DNA of 29,377 nucleotides from a virus, in IMG/VR virus record IMGVR_UViG_3300042691_044542, positions 1-29,377 of that record; one strand, 5' to 3'. The translations under genes and the position numbers were made by a program. How positions within the stretch are numbered: the first letter of the stretch is position 1; each line of letters opens with the position of its first letter. The notes beneath the pieces are model-generated. The model was not told the DNA's origin. It saw nothing but the letters and a program-made list of their open reading frames with translations, and ran no database searches. This document shows positions 17,401 through 24,607 of this stretch, in pieces.

Positions 17401-18076
17401 GCTTATCTTTCGAAATTGCAGTTTGTAAGCATAGATCTGAATATTGCCTTGCAATCTGCACATTCTGATCATATTGGGTAGTTGTAAGCTGCAGTAATGC
17501 CGTGTTTTGATCAAGTGCTGCTTTGACGTCACTCTCAACTGTCTTCTTGACTTCATTATTGAGATCAATAATGAACGGTGTTGTTGTCAATCCAGAGCCT
17601 ACATCTACAACTTTAGCCGTTCTAGGTGTCGTCAATAGAATTGCTGGATACTGTGACGTCAATCCATGTGAGGCGGTGAGGTAAACATCACGCGATGAAG
17701 CATCTAGCAAGTTATAATCTTGATCGTCTTCAAGCATTTGTTGTAGCATGCTTCCATAGTTCTGGCGCTGCTGCACGCTGCCTCGCACTGCGCCTGTTGT
17801 TGACCTTGACCCAAAACTCGGCCCTCGCTGGCCCAATCGAGATGCAAGCGCGCCTGCGGCTGTTCCTCTATCATTTATTGTCGGTCCGGGCGACCCAAAA
17901 CTCGGCCCTCGCTGCGCTAATCGTGCTGTAATGTCTTCAGCTGTTGTTCCTCTGCTGCCTGCTTCTTCTCTTGCTGATTGTGCATCAGAAAATGCATTAG
18001 TTGCAGTATCTGCTGTTCTATTGCGCTGTGCTTGAACCTGCAAGTTAGATAATGTACTTCTATAATCATAAGGCAT
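14399..18076 (-). CDS. Very large structural protein of unknown family (1225 residues)
   Basis: No recognisable enzymatic or lectin domain. Residues 1-100 are low in hydrophobics and rich in Arg, Ala, Gly and Thr, and include two 28-residue repeats (42-69 and 70-97) with QRGPSFGS in each, so this part is probably disordered. The remainder is long and mostly helical, with many Asp/Asn/Gln. A stretch near residues 825-890 (QQIKNQAQDFKTKVENVARL region) has coiled-coil character. The start ATG at 18076 shares one base with the preceding stop (TGATG) and has GAGGT seven bases upstream; a GTG directly before it is a poorer choice. Its size and place between FnIII-type genes suggest a tail or baseplate component. 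A tape-measure role is conceivable but unsupported by membrane segments. Confidence 0.85.
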   Translation of the reverse strand: MPYDYRSTLSNLQVQAQRNRTADTATNAFSDAQSAREEAGSRGTTAEDITARLAQRGPSFGSPGPTINDRGTAAGALASRLGQRGPSFGSRSTTGAVRGSVQQRQNYGSMLQQMLEDDQDYNLLDASSRDVYLTASHGLTSQYPAILLTTPRTAKVVDVGSGLTTTPFIIDLNNEVKKTVESDVKAALDQNTALLQLTTTQYDQNVQIARQYSDLCLQTAISKDKLIRLLNIANVDTNQNSYFRSFNLIGERYDYLRSVSSITDYLKNINEDYNINVFEVGTNTQSIAQILKTVYFYFLFGELSFTENYSLNGPYAAAKEGIVDGYLSEFYVNQIRNLRKIVPEIVSIDDTNVRSVQLYDNGSPIFGFEPFKNADKITSLVRLIQRDLTIHGLRNEQFEITGSTTDVTALDVLGNYTSLYTQIKDYERATSEDRDVVSIGYRNINEILETSDAVVGFRSETRASSSQRFRDALVTVDSGGIGYGKFDVVKGIDYLIYDDLSRSNSSLEFSNLLNSSEQYDLYARQINDLVFNTIVQNQSAIVDKIKDYFLSFIRGSEINTDEISSSGSAFRIACFVMAANDDKTMTRLFRLICALDKKINDDDLNQEEISAARLKLADDIFSKRNAETGDGNVTILGAQAERVIQSVNYSTVFSYMQDDDSSFQTFHNVVRETERVLIDDIGNFQRFFDARTSFGLTLTRDARAFVILNLFLSIFREMNITVDYSPTDQKMTVKYYPDQFKALKLSIENAELSPSDLDTTINQYLANSTDFVNSNRVQKFKDSVRYLQSTYFNSIVQKINQQNQVCLDLVNLLVNHAQQIKNQAQDFKTKVENVARLQRSNQLQSTESLLNAIQSEQAFLKRNIVDRYTNLLRGAAYLPTAIDHNVGQALNTKTAVATHPDLNDPISDIVTRQFLVAVGLPTGLMETLRYQNTVSTSEHLYSIDLVFKNIQVTQDEEDTRTLESFVTKGYTFSTRVFINEGAQQTGGADTRASELKNYSQIYGATKYKIIDDAGNYRDISITDLESILGDSKIVNNHLMSHYAKLLLKTTAGITLDEEVFDLIPQGRRYPDAAQDANYTTIVDRIAVNYPDTPEGQLNKERVLRDLSRSIQLAPDQHKTSMMVSKTFERIHVIPVDVSEVIEQLQISREDIAFLDVVAKVRLEASQPPVSFEAATTRRSYSNALQNALTTFVETDVRSQGIDSVGINAVVETSNRFGGRLGGNNR
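17786..17953 (-). repeat. Two tandem 84-bp repeats inside the 1225-residue protein gene
   Basis: Two in-frame units of 28 codons encode related segments, the first with RLAQRGPSFGS and the second with RLGQRGPSFGS. Within them a 23-bp block is identical at 17808-17830 and 17892-17914, exactly 84 bp apart. The flanking parts have diverged, so the duplication is not brand new, yet the core is conserved at the nucleotide level. Confidence 0.85.
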
Positions 18077-20493
18077 CACACCACCTCGAATTGACGCGTT
18101 GTTGTCTCATTTAGCGTTGTTCCATCGTACTTGACAGGAGTGACGACATATGCAATCTGCCCCGTCCTCAACCTCGTCTTGTCATCAAGGAAATTTTGTC
18201 GCACACTATCGTCAACGTAGTGACACGTTCCAACGATAGATCTCACGCCGCCCTTGATCGTTGAGATGATAAAGAAGTCGATGACTTTTTGTGCGGTTGT
18301 GCTGGTTACATCAAATGATATGAGGCGGCGGCCTTCATCAACTGTGACGAGTTCAAAGTTATTGATATTTGTCGATCCAGCTGTTTGATTTACAGCAAAT
18401 ATATCCGTGATACCTAGACGCCCTTGCAAGAAACCTGATGTGTCGACATCGGTAACTTTTGTGTTGCCATACGACAAAGTTCCCCGCAGCGTAGCCTTCT
18501 TGGACAGGAACTTCTGTGTGAAGTTAACTTTTGAAAGTTGTGGTTTTGACGTCAAGTTTGACGACACAATTTGACTTCGCTGGAGAGCATCTCTCGGATT
18601 GAAAACACGGGGTGACGTCTTATCTGCACCTATCTCTTCAAAAAGATCAGCTTGGCCTCGTAGGAGGCCCTCAAAGATGTAGACGACATTCTCAGTCGCT
18701 GTATCAGTAAAATCTCCAGGTGTCACAACACCCAGATCTTTGATCTCACCTGTGTCGAGCGATACCCTTCTAACATTCACCTTTGTGATGGAAGACAGAT
18801 CGCCCGACAACTTTAACGTCTCTTCTTCAAAGTAGTTATCAATTCCCTGCTCTTTCGTCGCGTTTAGGATTGCTGTTGTATCACTATCCTTAGTAAGTGT
18901 AACAGACACATTGAATGTTGTTGTGGTGCTCGCACCGCTGACATTTACACTCTTCTGCGTAACACTAATTTCCGTGCCTGATGTGTAGTCAGTAACTCTA
19001 ACCACGGATGTTGTTCTTGCACGCTTAATATTACCGTAAGTGTCCTGCAGGAAGGCAGCATACTCATATGTGCGCTCAGTGTTGACTGTCAAATCTTCAA
19101 TTGTAGCGATCCCGGCACCTATCTTTAGTGGTGTCTGTATGTTATCCCATTGCTTCTGTTTCTTGTCGATAGATCGACGCACAAACTGGACGTACTTGTA
19201 ATTTGCAGGAGCACCGAACAGCTCAATGGTCACATTTCCTTTGTTCGCAGTTGCGACAACTGTACCCGCGACAAGTTCATCTCTCACAGACAGCGTTTTA
19301 CTCTCAAAATTGCCTAGCACAATGCCAGATGTAAGCACAGGCACAGCACGAATGATCTTATTTGTTGTTGACTTGATCGGTAACTTTCTCGTGATTGCCT
19401 GCTGGCGCCAATCTGCTGGAAGTGTTCCAACGACCTTGAATGGTGCTTGCTGGGCCACAGACTGATAGGTGGGAACGTCTCGATTGTAGATCCTAATCCC
19501 AGTCACTCGAGGATCTTTGTTGAAGACATTGACTTGTGCAGTCGTCTTAGACACAAATTGGACGCCGATCGCTGGAAGCTGACTTGGTACGCTATTTTTG
19601 ATGAGCTGGCGCGCATGATTAATTGTAAAGTCAATCTTCTGGACAAGGTCACCATTTGCCTTCCTGATCGTGCATATGATGGTAAATTTACCGCTGGGCG
19701 GTGTCAAAGATGCTGGGATTCGAAATGTGTGCGGTAGCAGCACGTCTGTTGATACTTTCTGACGCTTCTGTGCTGTTAAAGTTGCAGGAAGGAGGTTGTT
19801 CCTGTTGCCCTGGAGTGCTGTTGTTGTGAACGCACCCCCGATGGTGCGCTGCTGCTGTTGTGCTGCACCCATTCCCTTGCGAGCAATCTCAGCATCTTCA
19901 ACTAGGCTTGCACCCACAATCTGCTTTGCAGGATCTCTGCCTGACAAAGTTAGATTTGAGTACACGTTGACGCCGCTGGACGACGTAGCCTCGGGAGGTG
20001 TGTTCTTGATAAGATCAGATGCGATGATCTTTGATACTTGACTAGAGGGCAAGCCTGCAACGGGCTCAAATGTGCTCTCAATGACTGCAAGATCAACAAA
20101 TCTTGAACCTTGCAGACGAAAACGACTCACTTTCCTTGAGCGTGAGAAAATGTCTGCTCGTCGGGTCGTGATGGTGTTATCTAGCTGTTCTTTATCACGA
20201 TCATTGACGAAATCTCTTCGGATCCTTTTACCGCCGAGGATCTGGTTGTTGATATCGCTCGTTGTTGCGAAAGTTCTTCCACCAAGAAGCGCGAATGTCT
20301 TGCCCACACGCTTGTAAGCAATATCAACACGCATCGTCCTAACATTTGCAGCATAAGCTGCAATCTGGTCGACCAAGAAGCTGACTGTGTACTCATAGAA
20401 CTGTCTATCGTCAACGGTCACAGTTTTGAGGTCAATGCTTGACTGTGGGAGATCTTTGATGATCGTGATCAGATCGCTGTTGACTGTGTTCAT
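18076..20493 (-). CDS. Structural protein with Ig/FnIII-like domains
   Basis: An 805-residue protein. The first 90 residues include a hydrophobic-basic stretch ending in LLGGRTF, then a basic segment RRADIFSRSRKVSRFRL. A Gln-rich linker lies near 210-216 (AAQQQQ). From about 250 on, the sequence is beta-rich: an Ig-like unit at 255-395 and an FnIII-like unit at about 410-500, with VTIELFGAPANYKYVQFVRRS and TYEYAAFLQDTYGN. At least two further strand-rich units run to the C-terminus, which ends TRQFEVV. The order of domains resembles the 12582-14402 product and both probably belong to the same tail substructure. The ATG directly follows the preceding stop (TAAATG) with GGAG about five bases upstream. 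Confidence 0.85.
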   Translation of the reverse strand: MNTVNSDLITIIKDLPQSSIDLKTVTVDDRQFYEYTVSFLVDQIAAYAANVRTMRVDIAYKRVGKTFALLGGRTFATTSDINNQILGGKRIRRDFVNDRDKEQLDNTITTRRADIFSRSRKVSRFRLQGSRFVDLAVIESTFEPVAGLPSSQVSKIIASDLIKNTPPEATSSSGVNVYSNLTLSGRDPAKQIVGASLVEDAEIARKGMGAAQQQQRTIGGAFTTTALQGNRNNLLPATLTAQKRQKVSTDVLLPHTFRIPASLTPPSGKFTIICTIRKANGDLVQKIDFTINHARQLIKNSVPSQLPAIGVQFVSKTTAQVNVFNKDPRVTGIRIYNRDVPTYQSVAQQAPFKVVGTLPADWRQQAITRKLPIKSTTNKIIRAVPVLTSGIVLGNFESKTLSVRDELVAGTVVATANKGNVTIELFGAPANYKYVQFVRRSIDKKQKQWDNIQTPLKIGAGIATIEDLTVNTERTYEYAAFLQDTYGNIKRARTTSVVRVTDYTSGTEISVTQKSVNVSGASTTTTFNVSVTLTKDSDTTAILNATKEQGIDNYFEEETLKLSGDLSSITKVNVRRVSLDTGEIKDLGVVTPGDFTDTATENVVYIFEGLLRGQADLFEEIGADKTSPRVFNPRDALQRSQIVSSNLTSKPQLSKVNFTQKFLSKKATLRGTLSYGNTKVTDVDTSGFLQGRLGITDIFAVNQTAGSTNINNFELVTVDEGRRLISFDVTSTTAQKVIDFFIISTIKGGVRSIVGTCHYVDDSVRQNFLDDKTRLRTGQIAYVVTPVKYDGTTLNETTTRQFEVV

Positions 20494-21507
20494 TTACTCC
20501 GCCACGATTGTAAAGAGATTGACGAAGGCAGGTGCCTGAAAGTTATCCTCGCTGTCAGCAGCATAAACCTTGCCGACGAAAAATACGCGCTTGAACGGGC
20601 GCTGCCTGTCATTCTCATCTTTAAACTCACCAAAGTCAATGCAGTCAAGTTTCTTGAGCATCTCAACACCTGTGCTGTCTGTTGTTGAGCCTTCAAAGAT
20701 CTGCATGAAGACGTTACTCGCAAGAGATGTCTCAGCAAAGTCAACAGTTATCTTCTCCTTGAGAGAAACTTGAGGATCTGATCCGACAAGATTGCGCATT
20801 AGCTCATCATAAGTTAGTGGTTCTACTTCAGAGATTGGCAGGTACGTACCCAAATTTTGCTGGATGTCAGTATCATCTACGTAGACAGGTGCTAAAAACT
20901 GAAAATTATCTAGATGAGAGAGTTGACGGTCAATCATGAAAGGATCAAGTGATCCAATCTGACCTACAGGCTGCGTTCCACGAAATGGGACAAAGTTGTT
21001 TCTTCGGAAAGTGATAGATCCTGTCGTCAGCTTGAATTGACTGTAGATCTCGTAGGGTAGTGACGTCTGTATGAGTTGCTGCTCAGTCAGACTGTCAAGG
21101 ATGGATCCGCTGACCAGCTCAAACATGGATGCAAATGAGCTCGTCACAGGTGCATAGTTAACGCGATTGTAAGTTCCCGCTCCGCCTGGTGATGCCAGTG
21201 TATCGATAGATGCGGAATAAACTCGGCCATCAGACGAAACTCTTGTCGTACTGCCGTCATAAGGAACCAACAAGCCACTGTCGTCGTTCTCGATGACGAT
21301 CTGATCCTGGACACGATTGCCTGCTTCAAAGTAGATGTATGAAGATGCATCATCTGAACCACTCACAGCATCTTTTGCGTAGAAAACGTGTCGATCTGTA
21401 AAAGATGCGAACTGTGGGACAAATTTTCCTGCAGCGAGCTGGCGACGGCCCTCAACAGTGAGAACGACGTCCATGATGCGTGTTTTTGAATCGAGAATAC
21501 CAGACAT
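20494..21507 (-). CDS. Phage structural protein with GR-LA N-terminal domain (second copy)
   Basis: A 337-residue protein starting MSGILDSKTRIMDVVLT, then GRRQLAAGKF and a Phe-rich FASFTDRHVFY. This start aligns with the first 50 residues of the 11828-12532 product, with two small gaps, while the remainder differs. A segment PYEIYSQFKLTTGSITF and an acidic C-terminal part (FGEFKDENDRQRPFKRVFFVGKVY) suggest a folded virion protein, but no known domain is evident. No Shine-Dalgarno precedes the ATG; instead an extended -10 promoter-like element ends nine bases upstream. A tail or baseplate location is inferred from the neighbours only. Confidence 0.84.
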   Translation of the reverse strand: MSGILDSKTRIMDVVLTVEGRRQLAAGKFVPQFASFTDRHVFYAKDAVSGSDDASSYIYFEAGNRVQDQIVIENDDSGLLVPYDGSTTRVSSDGRVYSASIDTLASPGGAGTYNRVNYAPVTSSFASMFELVSGSILDSLTEQQLIQTSLPYEIYSQFKLTTGSITFRRNNFVPFRGTQPVGQIGSLDPFMIDRQLSHLDNFQFLAPVYVDDTDIQQNLGTYLPISEVEPLTYDELMRNLVGSDPQVSLKEKITVDFAETSLASNVFMQIFEGSTTDSTGVEMLKKLDCIDFGEFKDENDRQRPFKRVFFVGKVYAADSEDNFQAPAFVNLFTIVAE

Positions 21508-21516
21508 GCTATTCTA

Positions 21517-21545
21517 ATTATAACAGTGTCATCATGTCTTGAAAA
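21517..21545 (-). promoter_or_regulatory. Candidate sigma-70-type promoter with extended -10
   Basis: On the minus strand a perfect extended -10 (TGTTATAAT) occupies 21517-21525 and a weak -35 match (TTTTCA) lies at 21540-21545 with 17-base spacing. Initiation would fall almost at the ATG of the gene starting at 21507, giving a nearly leaderless message, in line with the absence of a Shine-Dalgarno. It may be a chance match in an AT-rich 24-base gap. Confidence 0.35.
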
Positions 21546-23868
21546 TGTTGGTGATCGGAATGAAGGGATTATTCTGCGTTGTTGTGTACGGGCCGCGTGA
21601 AGTTGATGTTCCAACATCATCAGCAAATGGAAATGTTCCTGTCATGTATGGGCTAAGATTGTTACATTGTGTCAGTGATGCTGACACAGGTATATCAGAT
21701 GATGACAAGACGAATTTGGCGTATGCGGGCCCTTGTTCTTCAAATCCTCCACTTTTTTTGTAGATGGTTTTGTTGAATATTCTGTAATCTTGTGCCTGCT
21801 CAATCATGTCTCTAAAATTACCGTATCGATCGTATCTAAAATAATTCTTTGGTTTCGTGAGGCCGCTGTAAGGAACAACAAAAGAAAACGCGTAAGGTGG
21901 AATTCCAAGTGTTACTGTTCTTGGTCCTACTCGGTAATAAGACTTCTCTTCATCTACTAACATAACTTGACGTGTAAATGATCCCGATAGAAATGGTGGG
22001 TCATTTGTCAAGCTAGCATAAACACGACGTGTGCCATCTAATATCGAACCTTCCACGTAGTTATCAATGTAATTACCATAGAAAGTTTTCTTCTCGGCCA
22101 CGTCAAACTGGTCGCTATCATCTTGTAGATTTGCAATGATCTCGTGCACTGCAGGTGAGATTAAATTTTGGTTAAGGCTGTTGTGTGTCTTAGAGATGCC
22201 GCTCTGTATGAGTGATCCGAATAGCGTAACTTGCGCTTTCTCTGCAAGAAGCTTGAAGAATGATCCTGTTTGGCTTAAAAACGATTCGTCATAACCAGCT
22301 GGAGATACCAGAGAGCCTGTAGGCAGAACTGTGCAGACATCTGACTCAATTCCAAATATTAACTGATCTGTAGGAAGGAGAAGGTAAGGTGAGCTGCCTG
22401 TCTGTGGTAGGTCATTGCTTATAATGCCACTTGATGGTATTAAAGATCCCTCGACTCTTTTCAGTAAGCGTGTGTCTGTTGAGACAAAACCTTTAAATCT
22501 TGTGTCTGCGTAATCATCTCCTGCTACAGGTGCGTTGCTAGTTCTGTAGACATAAAACCCGGCATTATCAACATCAGCTACGGTAGATGCTGTTACAATA
22601 TTCTGCACGCTACCTGGCCAAAAATTCATAGTTTCAACAAGATAAGTTGTAGCGCTGTAACCCGAGTCTGATGAGAATGACGAAACGCCTCCAAACTGTG
22701 TTGGATAGTCTTTCGGGTAAATTGAGAATGTAACTGAACCTGTAAAAGTACTTGCAACTATAGACGTTAGTGGAATATTATAGTCATAGCTAAATTCTGG
22801 ATTATGTGTTGTAAAGCTGACTGCTTCATTAACTTTACTATTATAGAATGTAAGTGACCCATTTGTGATGAGAAAACGCTGGCTTGCGATTTGAGCTCCG
22901 TCTGGATGATCACTTGGAGGCTGTGTCTGTCTATAGAGAAAAAATACAAGGTTATCAACATCTCGATAAGCACCATCTTTTATATTTGATGTGAATGGTT
23001 GTCCTGGATGTTTTCTTCTTGCGACAAATGGCAAAGTTACATCAACTCTTTCGAGCATGAACGGTTGATCAATGTAGTTTGACAGAGACAATGCCTGACT
23101 ACCCGTTGCGTAATACCTTCTAGCGTTTGGCGCGTCAAAGAACATTGTAGGTGAACCAATATTTTTGTATCCTACAGCAGTCATTGCATTTTGACTGGAT
23201 CCGTATGCATTGGTTATATGGGCAAGGTTTGATGTTCCCTGGAACTGTGCCATAAAATAGAGGTGACCTGTAAACTTACCCATATGTCCGACGTAAGTGG
23301 GTGCATATCCAAAGCCAATATCTTCCCAACGCTTTAAATCAAAATTAAAATAGCAAAATCCTGTGCTTGGCTTGCCGTAAAACTCACTGTTAGGATTTGT
23401 ATTTACTTCTCCCGATCTCAGGCGACAGAGAAGCTTTTCTTGGGTGGGTGTAATATCAATCGGTATTGCAATCTTGTTACGTGCTGCAGACGTGAAGCCG
23501 TATGCTAGAGAAGACGTTGTTGTATATTCACTTGTTCCTGGAATACTGAAAAGGCTCTCATTGAAAGGCTCAAGCCCCTCCACGCTGCCTGGTAGCTGCA
23601 CACTCTGTTCAACAGCGGCGGCGTCAATAACAACATTTGCGCTGATTGAACTAGAAGGTAGCGTTGTTGATCCAGCGGGAACCATCGCAGGAAATGTCGT
23701 ATTGTTTGTTGAGAATACGATTGTCCTATTATCTAAAAACTTTAAGTTACTGTCGATACCGTTATCAAGCGGATCTGATGATCTGATCAGCTTGGGATAC
23801 GCATCTTGGAACTGGTCGTTGTCTCTTATAATGCGCCTTACAGTTTTTCTAAGAAATTTAGTTGACAT
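21532..23868 (-). CDS. Large structural protein of unknown family (778 residues)
   Basis: A beta-rich, Ser/Thr/Tyr-rich protein without enzymatic motifs. The N-terminus is a short basic helix (FLRKTVRRIIRDND), which could anchor it to the assembly. The middle is rich in aromatic and GS-containing turns. Towards the C-terminus are YYRVGPRTVTLGIP and FRYDRYGNFRDMIEQAQDY, a pair of segments that I recall from structural proteins of other large phages, though I cannot name the family. A segment PFNES (near residue 100) is repeated at the start of the product of 23871-24599. AAAGG lies about seven bases before the ATG, and only two bases separate it from the previous stop. Confidence 0.85.
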   Translation of the reverse strand: MSTKFLRKTVRRIIRDNDQFQDAYPKLIRSSDPLDNGIDSNLKFLDNRTIVFSTNNTTFPAMVPAGSTTLPSSSISANVVIDAAAVEQSVQLPGSVEGLEPFNESLFSIPGTSEYTTTSSLAYGFTSAARNKIAIPIDITPTQEKLLCRLRSGEVNTNPNSEFYGKPSTGFCYFNFDLKRWEDIGFGYAPTYVGHMGKFTGHLYFMAQFQGTSNLAHITNAYGSSQNAMTAVGYKNIGSPTMFFDAPNARRYYATGSQALSLSNYIDQPFMLERVDVTLPFVARRKHPGQPFTSNIKDGAYRDVDNLVFFLYRQTQPPSDHPDGAQIASQRFLITNGSLTFYNSKVNEAVSFTTHNPEFSYDYNIPLTSIVASTFTGSVTFSIYPKDYPTQFGGVSSFSSDSGYSATTYLVETMNFWPGSVQNIVTASTVADVDNAGFYVYRTSNAPVAGDDYADTRFKGFVSTDTRLLKRVEGSLIPSSGIISNDLPQTGSSPYLLLPTDQLIFGIESDVCTVLPTGSLVSPAGYDESFLSQTGSFFKLLAEKAQVTLFGSLIQSGISKTHNSLNQNLISPAVHEIIANLQDDSDQFDVAEKKTFYGNYIDNYVEGSILDGTRRVYASLTNDPPFLSGSFTRQVMLVDEEKSYYRVGPRTVTLGIPPYAFSFVVPYSGLTKPKNYFRYDRYGNFRDMIEQAQDYRIFNKTIYKKSGGFEEQGPAYAKFVLSSSDIPVSASLTQCNNLSPYMTGTFPFADDVGTSTSRGPYTTTQNNPFIPITNIFKT

Positions 23869-23870
23869 TG

Positions 23871-24599
23871 TCAGCCTTTAAGCCCGCCGAAGGCGATTGA
23901 GTCGCGGTCATTGCCTGCATACACAAAACCTCCTGCCGCATATCGATCATACAGATTTACATTCTGGTTTAAAATATTGATACCAAATCGATCCGTGTCG
24001 TCGTGCCTTAGATCTTCGAAGGGCTTTAGAAGCTGGTCATTCATGGACAAGATTGCAGGAACTGTTATTCCTAAAATCTCCTCTTGACCGTCTAGAAAAT
24101 CATCTAGCCCGTCGAGCAGCTGGTATTTGCTATCTAGCAATTGTGTGCCTATATACTCGTTCTCTCCGTTGAGGCTTCCCTTGAAACCACGTGAAGAGAA
24201 GGGAACTTCAATACCACTGGGATCAAAAATGCTGATTTGACCATCATTTTTCTCATCAATCACTTGCCGTGTGGCAAGCTCACTGAGAAAGCTCTCTGCC
24301 AGATCTCCCTGGATGATCTGTGCGGGTGTCCAGCGTTCTGTGGTATCCACATACGCGGTTGTTGATGCTTTGACATCCTGCCCAAGATCGTTGATCTCTA
24401 TTGATTTATCTATCAGCCCTTGCTCATCGACTCTGATCGACCGCATTCCCATGTAAGGCAGCAAGCCTTTTCTCAGGCGTAGTGGATCTCTGATCTCATT
24501 GCCCTGGAGCAGCTGGCTTACAGGAGTTATGTCTATGCCATCCTGGTTGGAATTGCCTCTAATGACGTGAAGGCTCTCGTTAAATGGTGTGTATGACAT
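23871..24599 (-). CDS. Structural-module protein of unknown function (242 residues)
   Basis: I do not recognise a family. The protein is acidic and polar, with MSYTPFNESLHVIRG at the start, a repeated Leu/Asp-rich part (KYQLLDGLDDFLDGQEEIL, about 156-174) and a Gly-rich end (AFGGLKG). There is no signal peptide or transmembrane helix. It lies between the baseplate-like 1131-residue protein and the 778-residue protein with gaps of eight and two bases, so it is probably part of the same assembly or a chaperone for it. No Shine-Dalgarno is evident before the ATG. Confidence 0.82.
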   Translation of the reverse strand: MSYTPFNESLHVIRGNSNQDGIDITPVSQLLQGNEIRDPLRLRKGLLPYMGMRSIRVDEQGLIDKSIEINDLGQDVKASTTAYVDTTERWTPAQIIQGDLAESFLSELATRQVIDEKNDGQISIFDPSGIEVPFSSRGFKGSLNGENEYIGTQLLDSKYQLLDGLDDFLDGQEEILGITVPAILSMNDQLLKPFEDLRHDDTDRFGINILNQNVNLYDRYAAGGFVYAGNDRDSIAFGGLKG

Positions 24600-24607
24600 G
24601 GTAATAA

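Noticed and set aside
23444-23881. A 145-codon plus-strand frame opposite the 778-residue protein gene, with a hydrophobic stretch.
   Set aside because: It mirrors the codon pattern of the coding strand; no ribosome site or upstream promoter is visible.
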